From the NCBI GenBank assembly GCA_937949615.1, contig CALEDQ010000005.1, forward strand, positions 248,001 to 312,000: DNA of 64,000 nt. The letters run 5' to 3'. How positions within the stretch are numbered: position 1 is the first letter of the stretch; each line of letters opens with the position of its first letter. The notes under the pieces are model-generated. The model did no database searches. It saw nothing but the letters and a program-made list of their open reading frames with translations, and was not told the DNA's origin. The position numbers and the translations under genes are program-made. This DNA is from an uncultured bacterium (GTDB lineage: Bacteria; Muiribacteriota; Ozemobacteria; Ozemobacterales; Ozemobacteraceae). Positions 24,918-33,680 of this stretch are shown one piece after another.

Positions 24918-27686
24918 ATGTTTGGATGGCTTTATAAGCTGGTCAGATTCTTCATTCCAGATTTCAACGCACGGGAATTGGCCCGGCTACAGGAAACCCT
25001 CGAAGAAGTCAACGTTCTCGAGGACTCATTTAAAAAGCTTTCGAACGAAGAACTTGCCGGTATGACCCTGAAGTTTCGCCAGCGCCTTTATGATGGCGAA
25101 TCGGTCGACAATATCAAGGCCGAAGCCTTTGCCACGGTCAGGGAAGCCGCCCGCCGTGTGCTCAATATGCGCCACTACGACGTGCAGATCCTCGGTGGTC
25201 TGGCGCTCAACGAAGGCCGCATCGTCGAAATGAAAACCGGCGAAGGTAAAACCCTCGTTGCCACTCTGCCGCTTTATCTCAACGCCCTTGAACTGAACCC
25301 GGTCTGGCTCGATCTTGCCAAAAAGAAGGGTCAGAAAACTTTTGAACCAATCGTCGATGCCAACGATATTCCGGTGCCGGTCGGCCGTGGCGCTCTGCTC
25401 GTCACCGTCAACGACTATCTGGCCCGCCGCGACTCTGAATGGATGGGCAAAGTATATCGCTTTCTCGGCCTCAGTGTCGGCCTGAACATTCATGGACTGA
25501 ACGCCGAACAGAAGCGCGCCGCCTACGCCTCAGACATCACCTACGGCACCAACAACGAATTCGGTTTCGACTATCTGCGCGACAACATGGCGCTGACCCT
25601 CGCTGACTGCGTGCAGAGACCCGAATACAACTACGCCATCGTCGACGAAGTCGACTCGATTCTTATCGACGAAGCACGAACGCCGCTGATCATTTCAGGC
25701 CCGGCCGAAAAAGCCACACAGCTGTATTTTATCTATGCCAAAGTGGCCCGCGAAATTCTCAAACCAGACGAAGACTATATCGTCGATGAGAAGCATCACG
25801 GCGTTTCGGTTACTGAAGCCGGTATTTCCAGAGTCGAAAAGGCTCTTGGCATCGAAAACCTTTATGACAACAGCAACATGGATCACGTGCATCAGCTGCA
25901 GAACGCTCTGAAAGCGAAGCACTTCTTCCATCGCGACAAAGAATACATCGTCCGGCCGCGCGAAGACGGCAAAGGCCAGGAAGTCGTCATCGTCGACGAA
26001 TTCACCGGCCGCCTGATGTTTGGCCGCCGCTATTCTGACGGTCTGCACCAGGCCATCGAAGCAAAAGAAGGCGTGCCGATACAGCAGGAAAACCAGACCC
26101 TCGCTTCGATCACCTTTCAGAATTATTTCAGACTTTATCGCAAGCTCGCTGGCATGACCGGTACTGCCGAGACCGAAGCGAAAGAATTCAAAGAGATCTA
26201 CAAGTGCGAAGTCGTGGTCATTCCGCCCAACAAACCCTGCATCAGAGTTGACCAGGCCGACGTCATCTACAAGACCGTCCAGGAAAAATTTGAAGCGATC
26301 GTCGAGAACATCATCGAGATTCATAACCGCAAACAGCCGGTTCTCGTCGGCACCATCTCGATCGAAAAAAGTGAGCTGATCGCGGCCATGCTTCGCAAAC
26401 GCGGCATTACCTGCCAGGTGCTCAACGCCAAATACCACGAAAAAGAAGCCGAAATCGTCGCCCAGGCCGGTAGAGAAGGTGCCATCACCATCGCCACCAA
26501 CATGGCCGGCCGTGGTACCGACATTCTTCTCGGTGGTAACCCCGAAATGCTTGCTAAACGCGAAGTTGACGATGTGGAGAGCGTCGAATACAAGGAAACG
26601 CTTGCCAAATACCGCAACCAGTGCGAAGATGAGAAAAAACGTGTGCTTGAAGCCGGCGGTTTGTTCATTCTCGGCACCGAACGCCATGAATCACGCCGTA
26701 TCGACAACCAGCTGCGCGGTCGCGCCGGTCGTCAGGGTGACCCGGGCGCCAGCCAGTTCTATCTGTCGCTTGAAGATGATCTGATGCGCCTGTTCGGCTC
26801 GGTCAACATCGCCGGCTGGATGGAAAAACTCGGCTGGGAACGCGGCGAGCCGATCGAACACCCCTGGATCTCACGCTCGATTGAAAGCGCCCAGCGCAAG
26901 GTCGAAGCTTATCATTTCGACGTGCGCAAACACATTCTTAAATATGACGATGTCATGAACCAGCAGCGCACCGTGGTTTACAATGAACGCCGCAAAGCCC
27001 TTGAACAGGAAAGGGTCTATGATGACCTGCTGTCGATGATCAGCGAAGTTATCGAAGGTGCCGTCGGCGCCAGTCTTGCCCCCGAAATCGATCCGGACGA
27101 CATCGATTTCGATGCTCTGGCCGACCAGATCAAGAAGGTTTTTCCGATCGAATGCGAAGGCGGCGACCAGAAAAACGGCAAGCCGGGCCAGCTCTGCACC
27201 TATTCGCGCGACGAACTGGTTGAAGAACTGAAGCGCCGTGCCATGGAAAAACTGAACGCCAAACGCGCCGAACTCGGCGATGACGACTTCTTCTCGATGC
27301 AGAAATTCCTGCTGCTGCAGATCGTCGATGCCAAATGGAAAGACCACCTGCATAACATGGACAACCTGCAGGACGGCATTCACCTGCGCAGCTGGGGTCA
27401 GCGCGATCCGCTGGTTGAATACAAGATCGAAGGTTTCCAGATGTTTCAGAACATGATCGAAAGCATCAAGGAAGACCTGCTGTACTATCTCTACCGTGTT
27501 TCTTACTCGCGCAATGAAGAACAGGAAGCGCAGAAAGAACAGGAAGAGGAAGTCTATTACAACCGCGGCGACGGCGATGCTCCCCCGAAACAGCCTGCCC
27601 ATGCCGAAGATACCACCAACCGCAACGAGCCATGCCCGTGCGGCAGTGGCAAGAAATACAAGAAGTGCTGCGGTCGAACCAGCTGA
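24918..27686 (+). CDS. secA: Preprotein translocase ATPase SecA
   Basis: 922 residues from the ATG at 24918 (AAAGGGG upstream). SecA drives Sec-dependent export through SecYEG. Motifs: MKTGEGKTL (Walker A, about 105-113), VDEVDSILIDEARTPLIISG (DEAD-type motif), AGMTGTAETEAKEF, MAGRGTDILLGGNP, QLRGRAGRQGDPG and a C-terminal zinc-binding CPCGSGKKYKKCC. In the first nucleotide-binding domain about 34 extra residues (about 125-158, LNPVWLDLAKKK to PVPVGRGA) sit between YLNAL and LVTVNDYLARRDSEWMG, where most SecAs have a short turn. Confidence 0.97.
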   Translation: MFGWLYKLVRFFIPDFNARELARLQETLEEVNVLEDSFKKLSNEELAGMTLKFRQRLYDGESVDNIKAEAFATVREAARRVLNMRHYDVQILGGLALNEGRIVEMKTGEGKTLVATLPLYLNALELNPVWLDLAKKKGQKTFEPIVDANDIPVPVGRGALLVTVNDYLARRDSEWMGKVYRFLGLSVGLNIHGLNAEQKRAAYASDITYGTNNEFGFDYLRDNMALTLADCVQRPEYNYAIVDEVDSILIDEARTPLIISGPAEKATQLYFIYAKVAREILKPDEDYIVDEKHHGVSVTEAGISRVEKALGIENLYDNSNMDHVHQLQNALKAKHFFHRDKEYIVRPREDGKGQEVVIVDEFTGRLMFGRRYSDGLHQAIEAKEGVPIQQENQTLASITFQNYFRLYRKLAGMTGTAETEAKEFKEIYKCEVVVIPPNKPCIRVDQADVIYKTVQEKFEAIVENIIEIHNRKQPVLVGTISIEKSELIAAMLRKRGITCQVLNAKYHEKEAEIVAQAGREGAITIATNMAGRGTDILLGGNPEMLAKREVDDVESVEYKETLAKYRNQCEDEKKRVLEAGGLFILGTERHESRRIDNQLRGRAGRQGDPGASQFYLSLEDDLMRLFGSVNIAGWMEKLGWERGEPIEHPWISRSIESAQRKVEAYHFDVRKHILKYDDVMNQQRTVVYNERRKALEQERVYDDLLSMISEVIEGAVGASLAPEIDPDDIDFDALADQIKKVFPIECEGGDQKNGKPGQLCTYSRDELVEELKRRAMEKLNAKRAELGDDDFFSMQKFLLLQIVDAKWKDHLHNMDNLQDGIHLRSWGQRDPLVEYKIEGFQMFQNMIESIKEDLLYYLYRVSYSRNEEQEAQKEQEEEVYYNRGDGDAPPKQPAHAEDTTNRNEPCPCGSGKKYKKCCGRTS

Positions 27687-27758
27687 CCGGGCTTAATTCC
27701 TGCGGCAGCTGCCTTAAACCGGGCTTTTCCTGATCAGCTTTTTCAAGCCGGAGAAATT

Positions 27759-28235
27759 ATGTTGGCAATCAGAAACAGACAGGCTGCGGTTTCGCTTGTT
27801 GAGGTGCTGATTGCCCTTGCCATTCTTTCGATGCTTGCTCTGCCGATGCTGATGTTGCTTGTCGAATATTCGCGCGGCAGTTCGCAGCTCGGCGATTATT
27901 ACCAGATTCTCAACATCGTCGAAGAAAAGCTCGATACCGCCCTGGCGCTGAATTTCGTCGATGTTCCGACTGGTGAGACCGATGGTAAGCTGATCGAGGC
28001 CGAAAATTCGCGGTCGCTCGATCTGCGCCCGGCTCAGGTCGGGCACGAGATCGTCAAATTCAGAATGCGCGCCGAGATGGTAACGGTCGAGTTCGCGGCG
28101 ATGAAAGACGCTACTTCCGGTCAGTTGCAGCGCGCCCGCGTCGAAGACGGCATGAAGCGCATTGAGATTACCGCTGAATGGGGCGACAAGAAGAAGCACA
28201 ACATCAGCCTCATCGCTTACAAGGCCAACCTATGA
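27759..28235 (+). CDS. Prepilin-like minor pseudopilin (GspI-like)
   Basis: 158 residues. Leader MLAIRNRQAA then VSLVE: Ala10 at the cut, Val instead of Phe at +1, +5 Glu kept. Hydrophobic helix VLIALAILSMLALPMLMLLVEY. The soluble part has YYQILNIVEEKLDTALALNF, as in GspI-like proteins. It overlaps the next gene by ATGA. First gene of the third pseudopilin module, 72 bases after secA. Confidence 0.72.
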   Translation: MLAIRNRQAAVSLVEVLIALAILSMLALPMLMLLVEYSRGSSQLGDYYQILNIVEEKLDTALALNFVDVPTGETDGKLIEAENSRSLDLRPAQVGHEIVKFRMRAEMVTVEFAAMKDATSGQLQRARVEDGMKRIEITAEWGDKKKHNISLIAYKANL

Positions 28236-28708
28236 TGACAGAAATTCTCAGCATAAACAGCCGTCGTGGTATCGCGATGCCGATTATCTTCGGGCTGGTT
28301 CTTTGTCTGGCGATCTGGGTGGCTTCACTCTCCTGGACGATGACCAACAGCCGGGCGCGCTATCAGCAGGTATTGAAGGCCCGCAAAGCTTACTTTATGG
28401 CCCGCTCAGGCATGCAGCACCTTTTCCTGAAGCTCAAAACCATGCAGCGTCATTGCATCGAGGCCATGCAGGCGATCGAAAATGCCAACGATGACGAAAA
28501 AAAACTTCTTTATTCTGTCTTTATTGAGGATATAATTGTACCACCCGATGATAATTACACTGGCGAAAAGTATGAATATCGGGTAAATGAATTCAAGGTC
28601 GAGTCGATCGATCATGAAGAGTCCAAGCTCACTTTGCAGGTCGGAGTTGAAGGCAGCTTCGGCGGGCAGAAGAACAGTATCAGCAGACTGATTCGCATAA
28701 GTCGATAG
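28232..28708 (+). CDS. Small PilX/GspK-like protein
   Basis: 158 residues from the ATG at 28232, coupled to the upstream stop by ATGA. After INSRRGIA comes MPIIFGLVLCLAIWVASLSW and a helix with LKARKAYFMARSGMQHLFLKLK, closely like the PilX-type gene at 12690-13568 (AARAAMQHFLLKA). The short soluble part is beta-rich and ends RLIRISR. Likely a minor component of the same assembly. Confidence 0.65.
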   Translation: MMTEILSINSRRGIAMPIIFGLVLCLAIWVASLSWTMTNSRARYQQVLKARKAYFMARSGMQHLFLKLKTMQRHCIEAMQAIENANDDEKKLLYSVFIEDIIVPPDDNYTGEKYEYRVNEFKVESIDHEESKLTLQVGVEGSFGGQKNSISRLIRISR

Positions 28709-28733
28709 TCTGAACATTTCAGGAGGCATAACC

Positions 28734-29862
28734 GTGGAATACGAAGTCGTCGAAAAAATTCGAACGATGAAAACCCGGCTCTCCGGTATCGGGAGCCATC
28801 TTTGACCTGCCCAATAAAAGGCGGCAGATTGAAGAGCTTGAATCAGCGACATTAAACCCCAATTTCTGGAATGACCGCAACAAGGCCCTGGCCACCAGCC
28901 AGAAGATCGCCGAACTCAAAAAGGCGTGTGATGCCTATGAGGCTGTCAATAAAGAATTCACCGACACAGTAGACCTGCTGGAGCTTGCCGAAGCCGAAAA
29001 CGACGACGGCATGTTTTCTCAGCTGCTGAATCAGCTTGACCCGATTAACAGAACGATCGACAACCTTGAGCTGACAACCTTTCTCTCAGAGCCTTACGAT
29101 GTTTCCGATGCCTATCTTTCGATCAAACCCGGTGCCGGTGGCACCGAGTCGTCAGACTGGGCTTCGATGCTGTTTCGCATGTATCAGCGCTATCTCGATG
29201 CTTCCGATCTCAAATACGAGATTCTCGACCTCCAGGAAGAGGAAACCGGCATCAAGTCTGCAACGCTGCGCATCAAAGGCCAGTATGCCTACGGCTATCT
29301 GAAGGGCGAAAAGGGAGTGCACCGCCTGGTGCGCATTTCGCCGTTCGACTCGAACGCCCGCCGCCATACCAGCTTTACCGCGGTCGACGTCATGCCGATT
29401 CTGCCTGACGATGTCGATGTCGAGATCAAAGAAGACGACCTCAAACTCGACTTCTTCAGAAGCTCGGGGGCCGGTGGCCAGCACGTCAACAAAACGAGCA
29501 GCGCCGTGCGCATCACGCATCTGCCGACCGGTATCGTCGTTGCCTGCCAGATCGAGCGCAGCCAGCACCAGAACCGCGAAGTCGCTCTCGGCATGCTGAA
29601 AGCCAAGCTCTACGAACTGCAGCAGCAGGAAAAAAAGAAGGAACTGAAGAACATTTCAGGCGATATGAAGAATATTTCCTGGGGTAATCAGATCAGATCC
29701 TATGTTTTCTGCCCCTACACACTGGTCAAAGACCTGCGCACCGGTCAGTCGACTTCCGATGTCCGCAAAGTCATGGATGGTGACCTCGAGCCCTTTATCA
29801 AGGCCTATCTGAACTGGCATGCCAACGGTGAAAAACCGTTGAATGTGGCCGACGCTGAATGA
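28734..29862 (+). CDS. prfB: Peptide chain release factor 2, expressed by programmed +1 frameshift
   Basis: RF2 reads UGA and UAA stops. The GTG at 28734 follows AGGAGG (28721-28726). The zero frame runs 23 codons to CTT TGA (TGA at 28803-28805). Reading continues in the +1 frame from GAC at 28804 to 29862, giving about 375 residues as join(28734..28802,28804..29862). Motifs: ISPFDSNARRHTSF (the SPF stop-reading tripeptide) and SSGAGGQHVNKTSSAVR with catalytic GGQ. It lies between two PilX-like genes, probably co-transcribed. Confidence 0.95.
28787..28806 (+). promoter_or_regulatory. RF2 programmed frameshift site
   Basis: An internal Shine-Dalgarno-like GGGAG (about 28791-28795) precedes the slippery CTT TGA C (28800-28806), the classic autoregulatory site: low RF2 lets the ribosome slip at UGA and make more RF2. 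The spacing from the SD-like element to CTT is about one base longer than in E. coli. Confidence 0.9.
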
Positions 29863-29876
29863 TGAGGTGAAAACCG

Positions 29877-31625
29877 ATGCCTGATGTAAGGAACCTGCCG
29901 AAACGCTGCCGCCGTGGCAGTGCTATCTTCATGCTGCTGACGATTGTCGGTGTTCTTTACATATTCGGCACGATGCTTATCAACTACATGACGCAGGAAC
30001 GGGCGCAGACGGCCCGGCTCGGCGAAAGCATGCAAGCCTTCTACCTTGCTGAATCAGCGGTTGAGAAGGGCATGATCAAGATGCGCGAGCTTTTTTCCCA
30101 GAAACTGCTCAGCGATGGTGGTGAAATCAACGACAAGATTCTCGCCCTGCTCGATATCGACAGGGCCGAGAACTTTTCGCTGCGCATCAAGATCGGCGAC
30201 GGCGAACTGATCACCGGTGGCACTGCCGAGGTGCTGATCGAAGTAAACAACCTGCGTCTGACCCCTTTCAAGACCTACATCGATGAATACGAAGAAGTGC
30301 CAGCGGCTCTCAAAGTCTACCGCAAGGAAAACCGCGACACCTATGCCGACAAGGCGCTTGGCGGCTGGGAAGGCCTGCTGCGCTTCGAAGCGATCGGGCG
30401 TTACCGCAACGCCGAAAAGAAAATCGAGGTCATTCGCGAACTGAAGGTCACCGACCTGACGCCGCCGGCCGAGAACTACACGCTCTTCGTTTCGAACCGC
30501 AAAGACGAGTATCTGCGCCACGGCGAGTTCAGATGCCGCAACTGGAGCGTCGTGCGCGAGCTCAAGTCGCTGATCGACGATCTGGCTAAAAAGACCCGCG
30601 ATGCTTTCCAGGAAACCCTTGGCAACACCGCCGGCGACTTCTTCTGGGAACCGAACATGGCCAGCAACGTCGGCTTCGAGGGCGACATGAAGATTCGCAC
30701 CCTCAAGGTTATCCGCAAGCTGGTAATGTCGGTTTCTGACATCAAAATCAAGGATTTCGTCGACATTTCGATTCAGAAACTGCACCCTTACCTCTGGGGC
30801 AAGATCCGCACCAATGGTCGTCTGCACGTCTATCTGCCGTTTTTTGCCGCCGACGATATCATCAACTATTTCGAAGACAACTCGATCTTCTCGCATCAGC
30901 GCCCCGAAATCGGCTATCTGTTCTGCAGTAATCAGCTGCATGACCCGTATCTGAGCAAATATACCTATTATGAAGGCGAAATAATCAGGTATTATCAGAA
31001 GCTGAAACCCTATGTTCTCGGCATCACCGAGACGCCATACCCGAGCTCAGACCCTTACACGATGAATACCAAGTTCGACTTCGTTTCGCGCCACCCCGAC
31101 AAGCTCGAACCGATGCAGCTCGACCGCATCAAAAAAGATGCGAAAGACTACTGCCATGAATTTATCGAGCGCGACCTGACGCTGCAGGGTACTTATTCGA
31201 AGCCGGCATCGGTATGGGGCCTGATCTATGTTCAGGGCGACCTGCACATTGGTGGCCGTATTTCCGGGCAGGGCATGATCGTCACCGAAGGTGACATCTT
31301 TATCACCGAGAACGTCGTGCACGACAGTGCCGCATCGTTTCTGTCGCTCGTATCGCTCAAGGGCACGGTGCGCCTCGCCAAAGGTCTCAACAATGCCAAG
31401 ATCGAATCGGCACTCTACGCCAAAGAAAGCCTGCTCGGCGGCGAAGAGGTCAATATTTTCGGCAACCTCGTCGTCGATTCTCTCAATCGCCAGAAGGGCG
31501 AAGACGGCCCGCTGATCATGCCCAAGCGCGTGGTCATCAACTACGATTCAAACCTGAAGGCCGAAGTCGGCAGCAATGTCTGCTTCAATATTTCCGATCT
31601 GATCACGACCCAGCGCGACTTTTAA
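29877..31625 (+). CDS. Large PilX-like pilin-associated protein with beta-rich C-terminus
   Basis: 582 residues. After RRGSA comes IFMLLTIVGVLYIFGTMLINYM and a helix with AFYLAESAVEKGMIKMRE, the PilX N-terminal layout. The long C-terminal half contains IYVQGDLHIGGRISGQGMIV and EVNIFGNLVVDSL, a repeat-like beta structure. NIFGNLVVDSL is matched by DIYGNLIVDSL near the end of the protein at 2811-4997, so the two are probably paralogues. Follows prfB by 14 bases and ends 1 base before a convergent permease gene. Confidence 0.65.
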   Translation: MPDVRNLPKRCRRGSAIFMLLTIVGVLYIFGTMLINYMTQERAQTARLGESMQAFYLAESAVEKGMIKMRELFSQKLLSDGGEINDKILALLDIDRAENFSLRIKIGDGELITGGTAEVLIEVNNLRLTPFKTYIDEYEEVPAALKVYRKENRDTYADKALGGWEGLLRFEAIGRYRNAEKKIEVIRELKVTDLTPPAENYTLFVSNRKDEYLRHGEFRCRNWSVVRELKSLIDDLAKKTRDAFQETLGNTAGDFFWEPNMASNVGFEGDMKIRTLKVIRKLVMSVSDIKIKDFVDISIQKLHPYLWGKIRTNGRLHVYLPFFAADDIINYFEDNSIFSHQRPEIGYLFCSNQLHDPYLSKYTYYEGEIIRYYQKLKPYVLGITETPYPSSDPYTMNTKFDFVSRHPDKLEPMQLDRIKKDAKDYCHEFIERDLTLQGTYSKPASVWGLIYVQGDLHIGGRISGQGMIVTEGDIFITENVVHDSAASFLSLVSLKGTVRLAKGLNNAKIESALYAKESLLGGEEVNIFGNLVVDSLNRQKGEDGPLIMPKRVVINYDSNLKAEVGSNVCFNISDLITTQRDF

Positions 31626-31626
31626 T

Positions 31627-32487
31627 TTAATTCTTTACGGCGCCGGCAGTGACGCCCGAAACGTAGGCGCGCTGCGCCAGCATGAAGACGATCAGCGAGG
31701 GAATCGCGGTGACGACGCCGCCTGCCAGCAGCACGCCCCAGCGCCCGAAATGTTTCGAGGTCATCGAAACCAGAGCCACCGGCAGCGTGAACATCGGCTC
31801 GTCCTGCATGATCACCAGCGGGTATAAAAACTGATCCCAGGTGTAGATAAAGCTGGTTACCGCCATGCTCGCAAGAATCGGCCGGCAGAGCGGTAAAGCG
31901 ATATGAATGAACAGACTGGTGTCGCTGCAGCCGTCGGTGCGTGCCGCATCGAAGACTTCGTCGGGCAGGTCGAGCATGAACTGCCTGATTGCGAAGATGC
32001 CGAAAGCGTGCGCACAGCCCGGAACGATCAGTCCGAGATAAGAGTTCAGCATTCCCAGCGATTTAACGATGACGAACACCGGAATCATGATCACCTGACT
32101 CGGAATCATCATCGCGAGAATCAGCATCATAAACAGCCGGTCGCGCCCCGGAAACACCATTCTGGCAAACGCGAAGGCGGCCAGCGAGTTGATCAGCAGC
32201 GACAAGAATGTGTAGCCAAAAGAATGTACGAGGCTGTTGAGCGCAAAGCGCGGCACATCACCGATTTCAAACAGCTGCCTGAATGACTGCAGCGACCACT
32301 GCCCCGGCAGATACCGCCCCAGACCGCTGCTCTGCGCCGCATCGGTCGCCGGTGCGATCGCCTCGGCCGACATGAAAATGAACGGCAGCATGCTGATCGC
32401 CAGTGTAAACACCAGAAAGGCGAAAAACAGCCCTTCCCGCAGCAGCCTGCTTCCGATCATTCCGCTATTTAATCGATTGTTCTGCAT
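31627..32487 (-). CDS. Sugar-type ABC transporter permease (MalG-like)
   Basis: 286 residues, about six membrane helices. The EAA loop (EVFDAARTDGCSDTSLFIHIALPL, about 190-213), which docks on the ATPase, and the C-terminus QRAYVSGVTAGAVKN are typical of the CUT1 MalG-type subunit. The likely partner is the fused binding protein-permease at 33948-36212, separated by an exported-protein gene and a structured intergenic element. No ATPase gene is in the window; CUT1 systems often share one. Confidence 0.87.
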   Translation of the reverse strand: MQNNRLNSGMIGSRLLREGLFFAFLVFTLAISMLPFIFMSAEAIAPATDAAQSSGLGRYLPGQWSLQSFRQLFEIGDVPRFALNSLVHSFGYTFLSLLINSLAAFAFARMVFPGRDRLFMMLILAMMIPSQVIMIPVFVIVKSLGMLNSYLGLIVPGCAHAFGIFAIRQFMLDLPDEVFDAARTDGCSDTSLFIHIALPLCRPILASMAVTSFIYTWDQFLYPLVIMQDEPMFTLPVALVSMTSKHFGRWGVLLAGGVVTAIPSLIVFMLAQRAYVSGVTAGAVKN

Positions 32488-32547
32488 CGTCGAAATATTA
32501 CCACATATGGTTGCAGCAAAAATGCCCCAAGTTATTTATAAAGCAAC

Positions 32548-32578
32548 GCCCTGGCCGAATCGGTCGATTGGCCAGGGC
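32548..32578 (-). terminator. Hairpin terminator between the exported-protein and permease genes
   Basis: Perfect 9-base arms GCCCTGGCC (32548-32556) and GGCCAGGGC (32570-32578). On the minus strand a moderately T-rich stretch (GTTGCTTTATAAATAAC) follows; on the plus strand TTTTT occurs a few bases later. Probable terminator of the gene at 32600-33526. Confidence 0.6.
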
Positions 32579-32599
32579 ATGCGGGTTTTTAAACTTCTG

Positions 32600-33526
32600 T
32601 TACCAGCGGGTGTTGGGGTTTTTCGGCGGAGCTTTTTCTCTGGGTTCGGGGGCCGGCATGGTGCCGAGCGCCTTGATGAATTCGCCGAAGGCTTTTTCGA
32701 TTGTCAGTTTCGGGTCGTTGAGTTCAACTGCGGCATGCACGAACAGGCCTTTGCTGTCGGCACGGTTGTAGAAAATTTTGCCTTCAACTCTGTTGTTCTG
32801 CACCTGGGCAAAAACGCCCTGCGGTTCGACGCCTTCGCTGAGATAGTTTTCAAGCCAGGCGGCTACCGGGTTCGGGCCGCGGCCGAGTTTTTCCATTCTC
32901 GCCTGGCGGCGTTCGTTTCTCTTTTCCATTTCGCCTTTGAGATATTCTGCGCCACCGACCATCAGGCCGGCATAGGCCTTGTCATCGAAGTTTTTCACGA
33001 GCTCATCGAAATCTTTGCTGATCTCTTTGCCGCCTCTGGCTTCGAGGTAAACGCTCAGAGCCGCGACTGTACCGAAGGCGACCTTGCCTGAATCGATAAA
33101 GCACAGGCCGGCCTTGCCGTCAGGGGATTTTATAACGCTGTATTCACCGAGCTTTTCTTCGCTGATTTCTTTGCCGATCTTTTCTTTGATGAAGCCCATG
33201 ATTTTATCTTTGTTGAATGAGCCGGAAAGAACGATCACAGCATTGTCTTCTCTCTTGGTGGCGCCCTTTTTAACCATGGCCTGAATTTTTGCAATGTCTT
33301 TCAGCGGGTTGAAAGAGGTCGCAGCAATGAATTCGTCGATTTTCTGCTTCGCCATTTCCGGAAGCGGGGCAGAAGTCAGCAGATCGCCAAGCGGCAGCCC
33401 GGCATGGTTGTTAACGAAAGCGACGATATTGGCGCCGGCCGGAATCGGCTCAAGTTCGAGCGCCAAAGCCGGGAAAACCGAAACGAGGGCAAAAAGAACG
33501 CAGGCGAGCATAATTTTTCTGGTCAT
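32600..33526 (-). CDS. Exported protein of unknown function
   Basis: 308 residues from the ATG at 33526, after a perfect GAGGAGG; the frame is open 7 codons further but without a site. Signal peptide (MLACVLFALVSVFPALA). The mature part starts LEPIPAGANIVAFVNN and has FNKDKIMGFIKEKIGKEI and a Lys/Arg-rich helix (KGEMEKRNERRQARME). The pattern loosely recalls DUF3352-type proteins (substrate-free alpha/beta repeats), but I do not assign a family. It splits the two permease genes of an apparent ABC system. Confidence 0.6.
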   Translation of the reverse strand: MTRKIMLACVLFALVSVFPALALELEPIPAGANIVAFVNNHAGLPLGDLLTSAPLPEMAKQKIDEFIAATSFNPLKDIAKIQAMVKKGATKREDNAVIVLSGSFNKDKIMGFIKEKIGKEISEEKLGEYSVIKSPDGKAGLCFIDSGKVAFGTVAALSVYLEARGGKEISKDFDELVKNFDDKAYAGLMVGGAEYLKGEMEKRNERRQARMEKLGRGPNPVAAWLENYLSEGVEPQGVFAQVQNNRVEGKIFYNRADSKGLFVHAAVELNDPKLTIEKAFGEFIKALGTMPAPEPREKAPPKNPNTRW

Positions 33527-33636
33527 GGGTTCCTCCTCAAAATACAACTGTTAATTCACCATAACCTTTAATACAGCAAAAAAACAAGAAGGTTCAAATT
33601 CGGTTGGGGTAAACGCAAACTTAATTAACTCTAAAC

Positions 33637-33656
33637 GCTGCTTTCGGCAGGTCAGG
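33637..33656 (+). repeat. Short dispersed repeat GCTG(C/T)TTTCGGCAGGTCAGG, copy 1
   Basis: Twenty bases matching 40586-40605 at 19 of 20 positions. Both copies lie in long intergenic regions. This one sits 24 bases left of the structured element. Confidence 0.5.
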
Positions 33657-33680
33657 CGATTGCATAAGCGAGCTTGTCAA

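Noticed and set aside
25695..26687. A 330-codon open frame on the minus strand inside secA
   Set aside because: It is antisense to a well-matched secA and has Phe/Asp-rich shadow composition and no ribosome site. Similar long antisense frames in the Fic, HsdR and prfB regions were dropped for the same reason.
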